This document shows positions 43,044 through 52,272 of a stretch of DNA of 64,000 nt, one piece after another. Position 1 is the first letter of the stretch. Every line of letters starts with the position of its first letter. The position numbers and the translations under genes were made by a program. The stretch lies in NCBI GenBank assembly GCA_951812975.1, contig CATOTC010000001.1, positions 1,272,001 through 1,336,000 of the forward strand. Reading direction: 5' to 3'. This stretch comes from an uncultured Acidimicrobiales bacterium (lineage in GTDB: Bacteria > Actinomycetota > Acidimicrobiia > Acidimicrobiales > Aldehydirespiratoraceae). The notes beneath the pieces are model-generated. The model saw nothing but the letters and a program-made list of their open reading frames with translations. It searched no databases and was not told the DNA's origin.

Positions 43044-43442
43044 TCATTCGCTGAGGACAAGGACGGGACAACGCGGACCCGACGCCCGCGCCAGCCGCGC
43101 GTCGCAAGTCAGCAGTTCGCAGTCGAGGGATTCCGCCAAGGCCACATACGTGGCGTCATAGGGGGTGACGGTCGACCGCAACTCATAGGCGCGCCGCAGA
43201 AACAGCGAAGTGGGATAGCGCCGGAAAGGAAGCGCAGCGAGAATGTCGATAGCCATCGCGAACCGATTCTCGGTAATGTCTTGGGCAATCCATCTCTTTC
43301 GCAGAACGGCTGCGGTTTCAACGTCAATCAAGTCCGGGACGAAGGCTTCGCCCGCATCAGCGATAGCACTTCGGGCTTCCGTCCCGCCGGGGCCGTCGTC
43401 AACAAGAAAGTTCGCCAGTACTGACGCATCGATGACGATCAA
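43044..43442 (-). CDS. vapC: PIN-domain toxin VapC
   Basis: A 132-residue PIN ribonuclease with the acidic residues in VIDASVLANFL (Asp5), DVETAAVLR and TPYDATYVALAE, plus CELLTCDARLA. The TTG start overlaps the antitoxin TGA (TTGA), a coupling typical of vapBC operons. This is the second PIN pair within about 3 kb, and its sequence is quite different from the first. Confidence 0.88.
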   Translation of the reverse strand: MIVIDASVLANFLVDDGPGGTEARSAIADAGEAFVPDLIDVETAAVLRKRWIAQDITENRFAMAIDILAALPFRRYPTSLFLRRAYELRSTVTPYDATYVALAESLDCELLTCDARLARASGPRCPVLVLSE

Positions 43443-43669
43443 CGCTCACCCCGAACCTCTTCAAGGTCGGCGACTGCCTGTTCGAACCCGACGGTTCCGC
43501 CCGACATCCGCTCGATTCGGTCAATAACCTCGTCCAGGGTCGGGGTCTGAGCCAACCGGGTGAGTTCGGTCGTCAGATAGTGCTGCAGGGACAACCCGGC
43601 GGCGCGAGCCTGTTCAGCGAGCTTTCGGTGAACTTCTTCTGGCAGGTCTCGAATCAAGACGTTCGTCAT
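43439..43669 (-). CDS. vapB: VapB/FitA-like antitoxin
   Basis: About 76 residues from the ATG of MTNVLIRDLPEEVHRKLAEQA, the FitA-type ribbon-helix-helix opening; an ATG five codons upstream is also in frame but lies inside the operator-like dyad. The C-terminal half (TLDEVIDRIERMSGG) should wrap the toxin. A perfect inverted repeat sits directly before the chosen start codon. Confidence 0.85.
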   Translation of the reverse strand: MTNVLIRDLPEEVHRKLAEQARAAGLSLQHYLTTELTRLAQTPTLDEVIDRIERMSGGTVGFEQAVADLEEVRGER

Positions 43670-43686
43670 GCTTGCATTATGCAAGC
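43670..43686. promoter_or_regulatory. inverted repeat at vapB start, likely operator
   Basis: GCTTGCAT-T-ATGCAAGC is a perfect eight-base inverted repeat about one central base, and it touches the vapB start codon. Ribbon-helix-helix antitoxins commonly bind such dyads to repress their own operon. That role here is inference. Confidence 0.65.
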
Positions 43687-43714
43687 AAATCCCCGGCTCC
43701 GCAATGGAAATGCG

Positions 43715-44527
43715 CTAAAGATGGGAGTTGATCCAGGCGATTACTTGGTCGATGACTTCGGGGCCGGTGGGCTCGTTGAACACCTCGTGGCGAAGCCCCG
43801 GGTAGACGACCCGCTCCACGTTGGGCAGCGTCTCGAAGATCTCCGACGCTTCGGGGGGCACCAGAGCATCATCACCGCCGTGAACCACCAGGGTCGGCAT
43901 CGTCACCCGGTCGATGCCCGCGCGCGCCTGCGATATCGCACGCAGGATCTCCATGCCCATGCGTGCAGTCGGGTTCGGTGCCCGCAGCGGATCGGCGTAG
44001 AACAGCTCGCCGACCTTGGGGTCCGACGACAGCAACGAGGGGTCGCCCTCGTCTTTGATCTCCAAGTTCGGCAGCAGGCGGCCCAGCACCGGTGCGGCAA
44101 TTCGCAGACGACGTGGGATCTCAGCACCGAGCGCCGGACCCGAAAGCACCAGAAGGTCGGGTTCGGGCCGATCGTCGACAACGAAACGGGTGGCCATCAA
44201 CCCACCCAGGGAGTGGCCCAGAAGGACCGTTGGCAGACCGAGCTTGCGCACCTCGAACAGCTGGTCCTGAACGTCGTCGGAGAACTGCGACCACCAGTCA
44301 CAGTGCCCCCGGCGACCCCCGCTGAGACCGTACCCGCGGTGGTCGATGGCAACCGTGTCAAAACCAGCGGCGGCGAAACGGTCGCCCACATGCTGATAAC
44401 GCCCGCTGTGTTCCGCTATCCCGTGCAGCAACAGCACCGCGGCGCGCGCCGGTCCTTCGGGCCGCCATCGGCGGCGCATCTGAATCAGGCCGTCGCGGGT
44501 GGTTCCATGATCAATCGTTGACGACAC
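43715..44527 (-). CDS. alpha/beta hydrolase (monoacylglycerol lipase-like)
   Basis: A 270-residue serine hydrolase with the oxyanion HGIAEHSGRY, the IDHRGYGLSGG loop, the nucleophile Ser106 in GHSLGG, the Asp in HGGDDALVP and the His in GLRHEVFNE. The HG-E-H-S-x-RY signature is that of monoacylglycerol lipase-like enzymes. No signal peptide is seen. It starts with GTG. Confidence 0.87.
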   Translation of the reverse strand: MSSTIDHGTTRDGLIQMRRRWRPEGPARAAVLLLHGIAEHSGRYQHVGDRFAAAGFDTVAIDHRGYGLSGGRRGHCDWWSQFSDDVQDQLFEVRKLGLPTVLLGHSLGGLMATRFVVDDRPEPDLLVLSGPALGAEIPRRLRIAAPVLGRLLPNLEIKDEGDPSLLSSDPKVGELFYADPLRAPNPTARMGMEILRAISQARAGIDRVTMPTLVVHGGDDALVPPEASEIFETLPNVERVVYPGLRHEVFNEPTGPEVIDQVIAWINSHL

Positions 44528-44549
44528 AAGACCTCTCAGGGTTCAGATC

Positions 44550-45236
44550 TCACAACGAGGGATCGCCGCGCCATGGCGGAGTACGCGGTGCATCGAACTG
44601 GACACCCACATCCTCGCCGCGGATCGCGGCAAAAGCGTGATCAGCCCACCAGTCGGGGTTGACAGTCGCCTCGGGAAGGGCCTCACGGGCGAAGAACCCG
44701 ACGTCGGAGCATTCAAGGGGATGCGGTCGCATCTCCCCCCCGGTTGCACGGCAGTGGAACACCAGCGACACCAGCGGAATCCGCGTGAACCCGCGGCGCT
44801 GCCCGTCCAGAATCGATATCGGGCGGATCACCTCACACTCGATCCCCGTCTCCTCATAGACCTCCTTGATCACGATCTCCGCCGGCGAGTAGCCGACGTC
44901 GGCCCAGCCGGTCGGGTAGAGCCAGACCCCCGAATCGGCCCGCTGAATCAACAGAATCTCGTTGCGCTCGTTGCCGACCACAGCACCGATCGTGATCTTT
45001 GGTGTGACGTACCCCGCCACACCCGAACCGACCCGGTCAAGCCACTCCTGGACCTGCTCCTCAGGATGAAAACCGCCTTCAACGTGGGAACGGATATCCG
45101 CCGCCACGGCCAGGACCTCTTCGAACCGCTCCCTTTCATAGAGGTTGTCGGTGAACCCGAGACCGGTCCGAGCCGTTGCCGACAGTGCCTCTGCCCAGCG
45201 CAGAAGCACACGTTCGTTGGCTCGGCGAACACTCAC
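44550..45236 (-). CDS. Nudix hydrolase with N-terminal extension domain
   Basis: A 228-residue protein. The first ~65 residues match the extra N-terminal domain of one Nudix subgroup (RWAEALSATARTGLGFT...FEEVLAVAADI). The Nudix box GWADVGYSPAEIVIKEVYEE is complete except for Lys in place of the Arg before the EV. The family hydrolyses nucleoside diphosphates linked to another group; the substrate is unknown. It starts with GTG ten bases after the glnD stop. Confidence 0.87.
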   Translation of the reverse strand: MSVRRANERVLLRWAEALSATARTGLGFTDNLYERERFEEVLAVAADIRSHVEGGFHPEEQVQEWLDRVGSGVAGYVTPKITIGAVVGNERNEILLIQRADSGVWLYPTGWADVGYSPAEIVIKEVYEETGIECEVIRPISILDGQRRGFTRIPLVSLVFHCRATGGEMRPHPLECSDVGFFAREALPEATVNPDWWADHAFAAIRGEDVGVQFDAPRTPPWRGDPSL

Positions 45237-45245
45237 GCCACAACT

Positions 45246-47534
45246 CTAGGCGTCTGAGGCGATAGCAGTCAGAACGGCGATCTCAATCTCGCCGAGATAG
45301 TTTTTGTCGAGGATCTTCTGACCGTTGGGCCCCCGCACATAGAACGAGTCGACAACATCGTCGCCCAGGGTCTGCACCTTCGCCGAGAAGATGTCGAGGT
45401 CAAGGTCGTCGAGCGCGCTGGTGATGCGGTACAGCAACCCGATCGAGTCCGGCCCGCGAACCTCGATGACCGTCGCGTCCGCCGACAGATCGTTGTCGAT
45501 GATCACCTCGGGTTCGGAGGGACGGGCCGTGGTCACACGCTGGAAACGATAGGTCCGGGCCCGTTTCAACAGCCTGGCCCGCACAGCCAGGCCCCCGGCG
45601 AGCGACAGGCGGACATCGTCCTGCACGCGTTCGGGGCGTTCATCGAGACCCACACCCCCGCCGACACGCAGCACCTCCAACGACATCGAGCCCTCGGTGT
45701 GGAGCCGGGCCCCCAGGATCTCGACGCCGTGCAGCGCCAGCGCTCCGGCGACCCGCGAGAACACACCGGGACGGTCCGCGGTGATCACCGTCAGCTCCTG
45801 GCCGTCGAGTCGCACAAGCTCCTCACCGCGTGCCAGCAGCTCGTAGTGCTCCTCGGTCGGAAACTGCGAGGTGAGCATCGTTCCGCCGGTCTGCAGGAAG
45901 TGCGCGGTCCGGTTCACCAGCTTCTTGACCAGCTCCGCTTTCCAGCCACCCCAAGCAGCCTTGCTGGTCGCAATCGAATCAGCTTCAGTGAGCGCCCCGA
46001 GCAACTCGAGCGTGCCCACAGAGTCGATCTGCTCAGCAACGAACCGGATCGTCTCCTCTGCATCTAGGTCACGCCGCGACGCCACATCGGGCAACAACAG
46101 ATGATGCCGCACCAACACGCCCAACGTCTCAATATCGGCCGGGGGATAACCCATGCGAGTGGCGATGCTCCGGGCCAGCCCGACCCCGACCTCGCTGTGG
46201 TCGCCGGGGTAGCCCTTGCCGATGTCGTGCAGCAGCCCACCGAGCACCAGCAGATCGGGGCGCTCCACGCGATCAGCGATCGCAGCCGCCTCGGCCGCGG
46301 CCTCCAACAGATGGCGGTCAACAGTGAAGCGGTGATACACGTTGCGTTGCGGGCGGCTCCGGTTGGGTGTCCACTCGGGGAACAGCCGGGATATCAGGTC
46401 AACCTGGTCGAGGGCTTCGATGACCCGGATCGCCTCGTAGCCCAGAAGCAGCAGGTCGACGAAGATCTCGCGTGCCTCATCGGGCCAACGGTCAGGCATC
46501 GGGGGCGTATCAACAGCGAGCCTGTCGAGCACATCACGCTCGATGAATGCGTCTTCGGTGGCGGCGATGTAGGCGACGCGCAGCGGCAGCACCGGGTCCT
46601 CGGAAACCGGGGCGTCTTCGCAGAATCGCAGCGTCTCATCGACGATCTCGATGCCGTGGCCGAACTCGCGTACCCTTGGCCGCCAGCGGCGACGGGTCGA
46701 GCGGACATGGATGCGGTGCATCACCGCGTCCATGGTCCAGGCGACCGATCGGGCTGCTGAGGCCACCGCGGCCATCAACTCGTCGGCATCGGCGTAGCCG
46801 AGCGCGGCCGACACCTCATCCTGGTCCTGCAACAGCAACTGGTTGCCGGACTGCCCGCTGAGCCTGTGGAGTTCGATGCGCGCCGACAGCAGGACCCGGT
46901 GGGGTTCGATCAGCTCGCCGCGTTCGGTCGCTTCCAACAAACCCTGGTCGGCCTGATCGATCCAGTGCAGAGAGTCGAGGTCGCGCAGCCCTCCCCTGGC
47001 CAGCTTCAGGTCCGGTTCGAGCAGGAACGCCACCTCACCGGCAGCGTCGTGGCGTTCACGGACCGACTCGACGAGCACTCCGAGCATCTTGTCGGCATTG
47101 TTGCGCCACAGATCGTGCGCTTTCTTCGCCAGTTCGTCCACCAGGCGGGCCTCACCGCCGATGAGGCGGATGTCGAGCAGGGAAGTGGCCGTGTCGAGGT
47201 CGTCGGCCGCCAGGTCGATTGCTTCGTCGATGGTTCTGACCGCATGGCCGAGCTTGATCCCGCTGTCCCAGATCGGGTACCAGATCCGCTCGGCGACTTC
47301 AGCCACATGGCCTGAGTCGTTGTGCACCAACAGCAGGTCGAGGTCGCTTCCGATGCTCAGCGAACCCCGTCCGTAGCCTCCCACCGCGGCCAGCGCCACG
47401 CCCCGGACTTCCTCCACGCCGTCCACGACCGACTCCAGCCATGCGTCTATCTCCGCTGTGTAGGCACGTGACAGGTCGGTGCCCACCAGGCTCCGATCGG
47501 CGAGAAGCGCTGAGGTTGCGGGGACTGCTTTCAT
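45246..47534 (-). CDS. glnD: [protein-PII] uridylyltransferase/removing enzyme
   Basis: A 762-residue GlnD. The nucleotidyltransferase domain has GGYGRGSLSIGSDLDLLLVH (metal Asp pair). The HD domain has GGLLHDIGKGYPGDHSEVG, and two ACT domains make up the last ~190 residues (VITADRPGVFSRVAGAL and VRGPDSIGLLYRITSAL). It senses glutamine and modifies the PII protein to control nitrogen assimilation. It is shorter than the E. coli enzyme, as is usual in actinomycetes. No glnB or amt gene is adjacent in the window. Confidence 0.93.
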   Translation of the reverse strand: MKAVPATSALLADRSLVGTDLSRAYTAEIDAWLESVVDGVEEVRGVALAAVGGYGRGSLSIGSDLDLLLVHNDSGHVAEVAERIWYPIWDSGIKLGHAVRTIDEAIDLAADDLDTATSLLDIRLIGGEARLVDELAKKAHDLWRNNADKMLGVLVESVRERHDAAGEVAFLLEPDLKLARGGLRDLDSLHWIDQADQGLLEATERGELIEPHRVLLSARIELHRLSGQSGNQLLLQDQDEVSAALGYADADELMAAVASAARSVAWTMDAVMHRIHVRSTRRRWRPRVREFGHGIEIVDETLRFCEDAPVSEDPVLPLRVAYIAATEDAFIERDVLDRLAVDTPPMPDRWPDEAREIFVDLLLLGYEAIRVIEALDQVDLISRLFPEWTPNRSRPQRNVYHRFTVDRHLLEAAAEAAAIADRVERPDLLVLGGLLHDIGKGYPGDHSEVGVGLARSIATRMGYPPADIETLGVLVRHHLLLPDVASRRDLDAEETIRFVAEQIDSVGTLELLGALTEADSIATSKAAWGGWKAELVKKLVNRTAHFLQTGGTMLTSQFPTEEHYELLARGEELVRLDGQELTVITADRPGVFSRVAGALALHGVEILGARLHTEGSMSLEVLRVGGGVGLDERPERVQDDVRLSLAGGLAVRARLLKRARTYRFQRVTTARPSEPEVIIDNDLSADATVIEVRGPDSIGLLYRITSALDDLDLDIFSAKVQTLGDDVVDSFYVRGPNGQKILDKNYLGEIEIAVLTAIASDA

Positions 47535-47618
47535 GGGGCTTTCTATGGTGGTCGGGCGCCACCAACTCTACCGACCAAAGGGTTGCCAATAAGACACTTC
47601 GCTGCCCCAGAGTCGCGG

Positions 47619-48395
47619 TCAGTAGGGCCAGTCCCGTGTTTTGTGACCGAATATCCGGGTCAGGGGATACAGCTTGAGCGTCAGGGCACCCTTGATGATG
47701 ACATTGCGCACGAACCAGCCGAGTTGCAGCCCCTGACGCAGAAAGTTCAATGCCGACCCGGCTACAGACATCGGTTCGCGCCGGTACTCCGCCAACGATC
47801 CCGAGCGGCCCGTATAGCGCCAGCGGCCGGTCACGAAGGTGGCGCTCAGCAACGCCAGCGTCACACCGATCGAACTGAACGAGTCATGGATCAGCATCGT
47901 GCCACCGTCTGGTACTCGGTCACCCCAGTCGACGATGTCTCTCCGTGCCGGTCCGAAACGGTGCGCGCCGTCGATGTAGAGCAGGTCGATATCGCTGTCC
48001 ACGTCACCGAGGGCATCAGCGGACATCTTGCGGATGTGCGTGACACGCTCGGCGACACCGGCCTGTTGGAGGTTGGCGGTGAAGGCGGCGTGATCGGCGT
48101 CTCCGAGATGTTGGTCGGGCGCGATCTCCTGGGGGCCGCGGTCACCGCCGCCGTGCGGGTCGATCGACACGATCCGCACACCAGCGGGCGCGGCGCTGGC
48201 GAGAACGATCAGCGAACGGCCGCGGAAACTCCCGATCTCAACGATCTGAGCGCCCTCTTGAAGTTCCCATGCACGCTCATGGAGCCGCCGGGCCTGCTCA
48301 TCGGTCAACCAGCCGTCAACGTCGGCGATCCCGGCTAGCACGTCTGGGAAGGGTTTGCGGACAGACACCGTCGGCGATCCTACCGGGAGGCTCAC
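47619..48395 (-). CDS. class I SAM methyltransferase (Methyltransf_24 type), second copy
   Basis: A 258-residue protein with IVEIGSFRGRSLIVLA (motif I), IVSIDPHGGGDRGPQE, LLYIDGAHRFGPARRDI and GGTMLIHDSFSS, which parallel the segments of the relative near 37.5-38.2 kb. A C-terminal extension of about 70 residues is basic and partly hydrophobic. The substrate is unknown. The start codon is a GTG; a later GTG (VSVRKPF) could also be used. It is divergent from hyuA. Confidence 0.82.
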   Translation of the reverse strand: MSLPVGSPTVSVRKPFPDVLAGIADVDGWLTDEQARRLHERAWELQEGAQIVEIGSFRGRSLIVLASAAPAGVRIVSIDPHGGGDRGPQEIAPDQHLGDADHAAFTANLQQAGVAERVTHIRKMSADALGDVDSDIDLLYIDGAHRFGPARRDIVDWGDRVPDGGTMLIHDSFSSIGVTLALLSATFVTGRWRYTGRSGSLAEYRREPMSVAGSALNFLRQGLQLGWFVRNVIIKGALTLKLYPLTRIFGHKTRDWPY

Positions 48396-48448
48396 GGGGC
48401 GGGTTTGCGCCCACGCACTCGGGAGTTGCCGCGGATACGGTAATTGGC

Positions 48449-50581
48449 ATGGAGGCGATTCGTACGGGCCGGCGCGGCGGTGCGGACCGGACGCGGATCG
48501 GCGCTGATGTCGGGGGCACGTTCACCGACATCGTGCTCCAGACCGCTGACAGCACGCTCCACTCCACCAAGGTCCTGACCACCTACGATGCCCCTGAGCA
48601 GGGGATACTCGCCGGTATCGAGCAGCTGAGCCGGGCCACGGGCACAGATCTCGGTGAGGTCGACCAGATCATCCACGGCACCACGCTGGCCACCAACGCC
48701 CTCATCGAGCGACGCGGGGCCAAGACCGCTCTGGTGACCACTGCCGGGTTCCGTGACGTGATCGAGACCGGCACCGAGAGCCGCTTCGAGCAGTACGACC
48801 TCAACATCGTGCTGCCGGAGCCACTAATTGAGCGCAAGGACCGGTACGTCGTCACCGAACGGCTCAACGCCCGCGGCGAGGTTCTCGTAGATTTCGACGA
48901 CGACGGCGCAAGGTCGCTGGTCGAACACCTCGGCGAGCAGGGTTACGAGTCCGTAGCCGTCGGTTTTCTCCACAGCTACCGAAACGGGGTCCACGAGCAG
49001 CGCTTTCGCAGCCTGTTGAAGGAGGCGCTGGGCGATGTTTCGGTGTCGATCAGCAGCGAGATCTCCCCGCAGATGCGCGAGTACGAGCGCTTCAACACCG
49101 TGTGTGCCAACGCCTATGTGCAGCCGTTGATGGCGTCGTACCTGTTGGCGCTGCGCGACCAGCTCGGCGCTATCGGTGTCGACTGCCCGCTGTATCTGAT
49201 CCATTCCGGCGGCGGCCTGATGAGCGTCGAGAGCGCTGCGGAGTTTCCGGTGCGGCTGATCGAGTCGGGACCGGCCGGCGGATCGATCTTCGCCGCTGAT
49301 CTCGCCGGCCGCTACGGACGCGACCGGGTCCTCTCCTACGACATGGGCGGGACCACCGCCAAGATCTCCCTGATCGAGGATTTCACTCCCCGCACCGCGA
49401 AGGTGTTCGAGGTCGACCGCCGCTCCCGGTTCAAGAAGGGCAGCGGGATGCCCATCTCCATCCCGGTCATTGAGATGATCGAGATCGGTGCAGGCGGTGG
49501 CTCAATCGCCCAGGTCGACGCCTTGGGGCAGATTCGGGTGGGTCCGCACAGTAGCGGCAGCGATCCGGGACCGGCCGCCTATGACCGCGGCGGCACGGAC
49601 CCGACCGTCACGGACGCCAACCTTGCTCTCGGCCGCCTTCATCCCGACACTTTCGGAGCTGCCGACATCGACCTCAAGCCCGAACTGGCCACCAATGCTC
49701 TCTCTTCGGGTGTCGGCGATCCTCTGGGATTGGACCCCGACACCGCTGCTGTCGGCATCTCTGAGGTCGTCGACGAGAACATGACCAACGCGGCCCGGGT
49801 CCATGCGGTGGAGGGAGGGCGCGACTTGGCCGGGTTCACGATGATCGCTTTCGGCGGCGGCGCTCCTCTCCATGCTTCTCGCCTGATCGACAAGCTCGGC
49901 CTCACCGAACTGATCGTTCCCAGCGGTGCAGGGGTCGGGTCCGCCATCGGCTTTTTGCGGGCCCCTTTCGCCTACGAGGCGATCCGCAGCTTCTACACGA
50001 CCACCGACGACTTCGACTATGTGGGTGCCAACGCGGTGCTCGCCGAGTTGACGTCCGAGGCCGAGTCGTTCGTGCGGATGGGCACCGCCACGGACTCGTC
50101 GGTTGAACCTGAGACCATCATCGAGCGCCAGGTGTCGATGCGTTACACGGGGCAGGGCTGGGAGATCCCGGTTCGCCTCGAAGACGGCGATTTCGACGAG
50201 TTCGCGGCGGAACTGTTGGCGGCCGAGTTCACCAAGGCGTACCTGGAGTTCTTCGGCCGGGCCATCGACGATCTGACGATCGAGGCGGTCAGTTGGGCAG
50301 TGCGGGTCTCGTCACGCCAGGAGCCGCCTCCGCTGGTCGAGACGGTCGAGCCGACCTCCACTGCCGTGTCGGCGTTCAGTCGGGAGATGTACGACCCCGC
50401 CTTGGACGCGCGTGTCCCCGCACGGGTCTTTCAACGCTCGGATCTCGCCCCGGGGGACCTGGTGGCGGGCCCCGCACTGATCGTCGAGACCCAGACGACC
50501 ACCGTGCTCGGCTCCCATCACCGCTGTGTGGTCCAACCCGATGACTCCCTGCGCATCACCCGAGCCGGAGGCGAGCCATGA
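48449..50581 (+). CDS. hyuA: hydantoinase/oxoprolinase A-type subunit
   Basis: A 710-residue HyuA. It begins RIGADVGGTFTDIVL with the ASKHA phosphate motif and continues with HGTTLATNALIER, GFRDVIETG, HSGGGLMSVESAAEFPVRLIESGPAGG and SYDMGGTTAKISL. I start at the ATG of MEAIRTGRRGG; the open frame upstream lies in the intergenic region. Together with HyuB it would form an ATP-dependent hydantoinase or 5-oxoprolinase-like enzyme. Its TGA overlaps the hyuB ATG. Confidence 0.9.
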   Translation: MEAIRTGRRGGADRTRIGADVGGTFTDIVLQTADSTLHSTKVLTTYDAPEQGILAGIEQLSRATGTDLGEVDQIIHGTTLATNALIERRGAKTALVTTAGFRDVIETGTESRFEQYDLNIVLPEPLIERKDRYVVTERLNARGEVLVDFDDDGARSLVEHLGEQGYESVAVGFLHSYRNGVHEQRFRSLLKEALGDVSVSISSEISPQMREYERFNTVCANAYVQPLMASYLLALRDQLGAIGVDCPLYLIHSGGGLMSVESAAEFPVRLIESGPAGGSIFAADLAGRYGRDRVLSYDMGGTTAKISLIEDFTPRTAKVFEVDRRSRFKKGSGMPISIPVIEMIEIGAGGGSIAQVDALGQIRVGPHSSGSDPGPAAYDRGGTDPTVTDANLALGRLHPDTFGAADIDLKPELATNALSSGVGDPLGLDPDTAAVGISEVVDENMTNAARVHAVEGGRDLAGFTMIAFGGGAPLHASRLIDKLGLTELIVPSGAGVGSAIGFLRAPFAYEAIRSFYTTTDDFDYVGANAVLAELTSEAESFVRMGTATDSSVEPETIIERQVSMRYTGQGWEIPVRLEDGDFDEFAAELLAAEFTKAYLEFFGRAIDDLTIEAVSWAVRVSSRQEPPPLVETVEPTSTAVSAFSREMYDPALDARVPARVFQRSDLAPGDLVAGPALIVETQTTTVLGSHHRCVVQPDDSLRITRAGGEP

Positions 50582-52191
50582 GGACCGCGGACCTTCGCAA
50601 CCAGGTGATGTGGAAACGCCTGATCTCGGTCGTCGAGGAACAGGCGCTGACCCTCGTTCGCACAGCTTTCAGCACCTCGGTCCGCGAGGCGGGCGACCTT
50701 TCGGCCGGGGTGTTCGACACCAGGGGACGCATGATCGCCCAGGCGGTGACCGGCACCCCCGGACACGTCAACACCATGGCTGCGGCACTCGGCCATTTCA
50801 TCAACGACATCGGCCCCGAGAGAATATTCGAAGGCGACGTCTACATCACCAACGACCCCTGGAAGGGCACCGGGCACCTGCACGACATAACCGTCGCCAC
50901 GCCGGTCTTCTACAACGGTGCACACGTGGGGTTCTTCGCCTCGACCGCGCATGTGGTCGACATCGGTGGCCGCGGCTACGGCCCCGAAGCCAGGGAGGTC
51001 TACGAGGAGGGGATCCGGATCCCCATCCTGAAGTGGGTGGAACGCGGCAACCTCAACCGGGACCTCGTCACCGTGGTCGCCCAGAACGTCCGGGAGTCCG
51101 ACCAGGTGGTGGGCGACATCTTCGGGCTGGCCGCCTGCAACGAATCCGGGCGGCGGCGACTCTGCGCGATGTTCGACGAGTTCGGGCTCAGCGACCTCGA
51201 CGACCTCGCCGAGTTCGTGTTCGACCGCACCCGCAAGGCCACGATGGCAGCGCTCAAGTCGGTGCCCGAGGGTGTCTACACCAACCAGATGACCGTCGAC
51301 GGATACGATCACACGCTCACGCTGTGCGTCTCGGTCACCGTTGCCGCCGACGGCATGCACGCCGACTTCACCGGCACCTCACCGCTCAGCAAGTTCGGGG
51401 TCAACGTGCCGCTCACCTACGCCCAGGCCTATTTCACCTACGGGATGCTCGTGGCGCTGGCCCCCGAGCTTCCCAACAACTTCGCCTCTCTGGAGCCCTT
51501 CACGGTGAGTGCGCCGCCAGGGGTGATCCTCAACGCACAGCATCCCGATCCGGTGGCCGTCCGCCATGTGATCGGCCACTTTGTGACTGACCTGTGCCTC
51601 GGCGCCATCGCTTCGGCTCTTCCTGACCGCATACCGGCCGAGGGGTCCGGCGCGCTGTGGAACTTTCAGGCGAGTGCCCGTGCCGCCAGCGCTGATGATC
51701 CCAAGCCGCCCGTGGAGTTGTTGATGTTCAACAGCGGCGGCAGCGGTGCCCGCCCCAGCCTCGACGGAATGACCGCGACCGCCTTCCCGTCGGGTGTGCG
51801 CACCATGTCGGTTGAAGCGACCGAGCAGGTCGGGCCGATCATCATCTGGCGCAAGGAGATCCGCAACGACAGCGGCGGCGCCGGTCGACAACGCGGCGGT
51901 CTGGGCCAGATCATCGAGGTCGGACCGACCGACGGCTACCTCTTCGAGTTCTCCGCGATGTTCGACCGGGTCGCCAACCCCGCCAGGGGCCGCGGGGGCG
52001 GCGGCGACGGGGCCGCGGGCGCGGTGTACCTCGACGACGGCAGCCCCTTCCCGACCAAGGGCAAGGAGACTGTTCCTGCCGACCGGCGCCTGATCCTCAA
52101 GCTGCCCGGGGGCGGCGGTTTCGGCGACCCCGCCGAACGAGACCCCGCCGCGGTCGCGAACGACCAGCTCCAAGACTACGTCACCATCTGA
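50578..52191 (+). CDS. hyuB: hydantoinase/oxoprolinase B-type subunit
   Basis: A 537-residue HyuB with IQ-free opening NQVMWKRLISVVEEQALTL, then SAGVFDTRGRMIAQAVTGTPGHV, GDVYITNDPWKGTGHLHD, HVVDIGGRG, and the C-terminal QRGGLGQIIEV and LPGGGGFGDPAERDP. All are standard for the family. It is coupled to hyuA by an ATGA overlap. The actual ring-opening substrate cannot be told without biochemical data. Confidence 0.9.
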   Translation: MRTADLRNQVMWKRLISVVEEQALTLVRTAFSTSVREAGDLSAGVFDTRGRMIAQAVTGTPGHVNTMAAALGHFINDIGPERIFEGDVYITNDPWKGTGHLHDITVATPVFYNGAHVGFFASTAHVVDIGGRGYGPEAREVYEEGIRIPILKWVERGNLNRDLVTVVAQNVRESDQVVGDIFGLAACNESGRRRLCAMFDEFGLSDLDDLAEFVFDRTRKATMAALKSVPEGVYTNQMTVDGYDHTLTLCVSVTVAADGMHADFTGTSPLSKFGVNVPLTYAQAYFTYGMLVALAPELPNNFASLEPFTVSAPPGVILNAQHPDPVAVRHVIGHFVTDLCLGAIASALPDRIPAEGSGALWNFQASARAASADDPKPPVELLMFNSGGSGARPSLDGMTATAFPSGVRTMSVEATEQVGPIIIWRKEIRNDSGGAGRQRGGLGQIIEVGPTDGYLFEFSAMFDRVANPARGRGGGGDGAAGAVYLDDGSPFPTKGKETVPADRRLILKLPGGGGFGDPAERDPAAVANDQLQDYVTI

Positions 52192-52272
52192 GTCATCCGC
52201 TGCGCGCTAATTCCGAGCCGCTTGTCGAGCAGGGACTGAGTCGCGGTCGCGGCGGTCCCGTAGCATGTGGAC

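Noticed and set aside
48269..48448. N-terminal extension of hyuA
   Set aside because: HyuA proteins begin close to the DVGGTFTD motif; the extra part overlaps the divergent methyltransferase gene and is Arg-rich.
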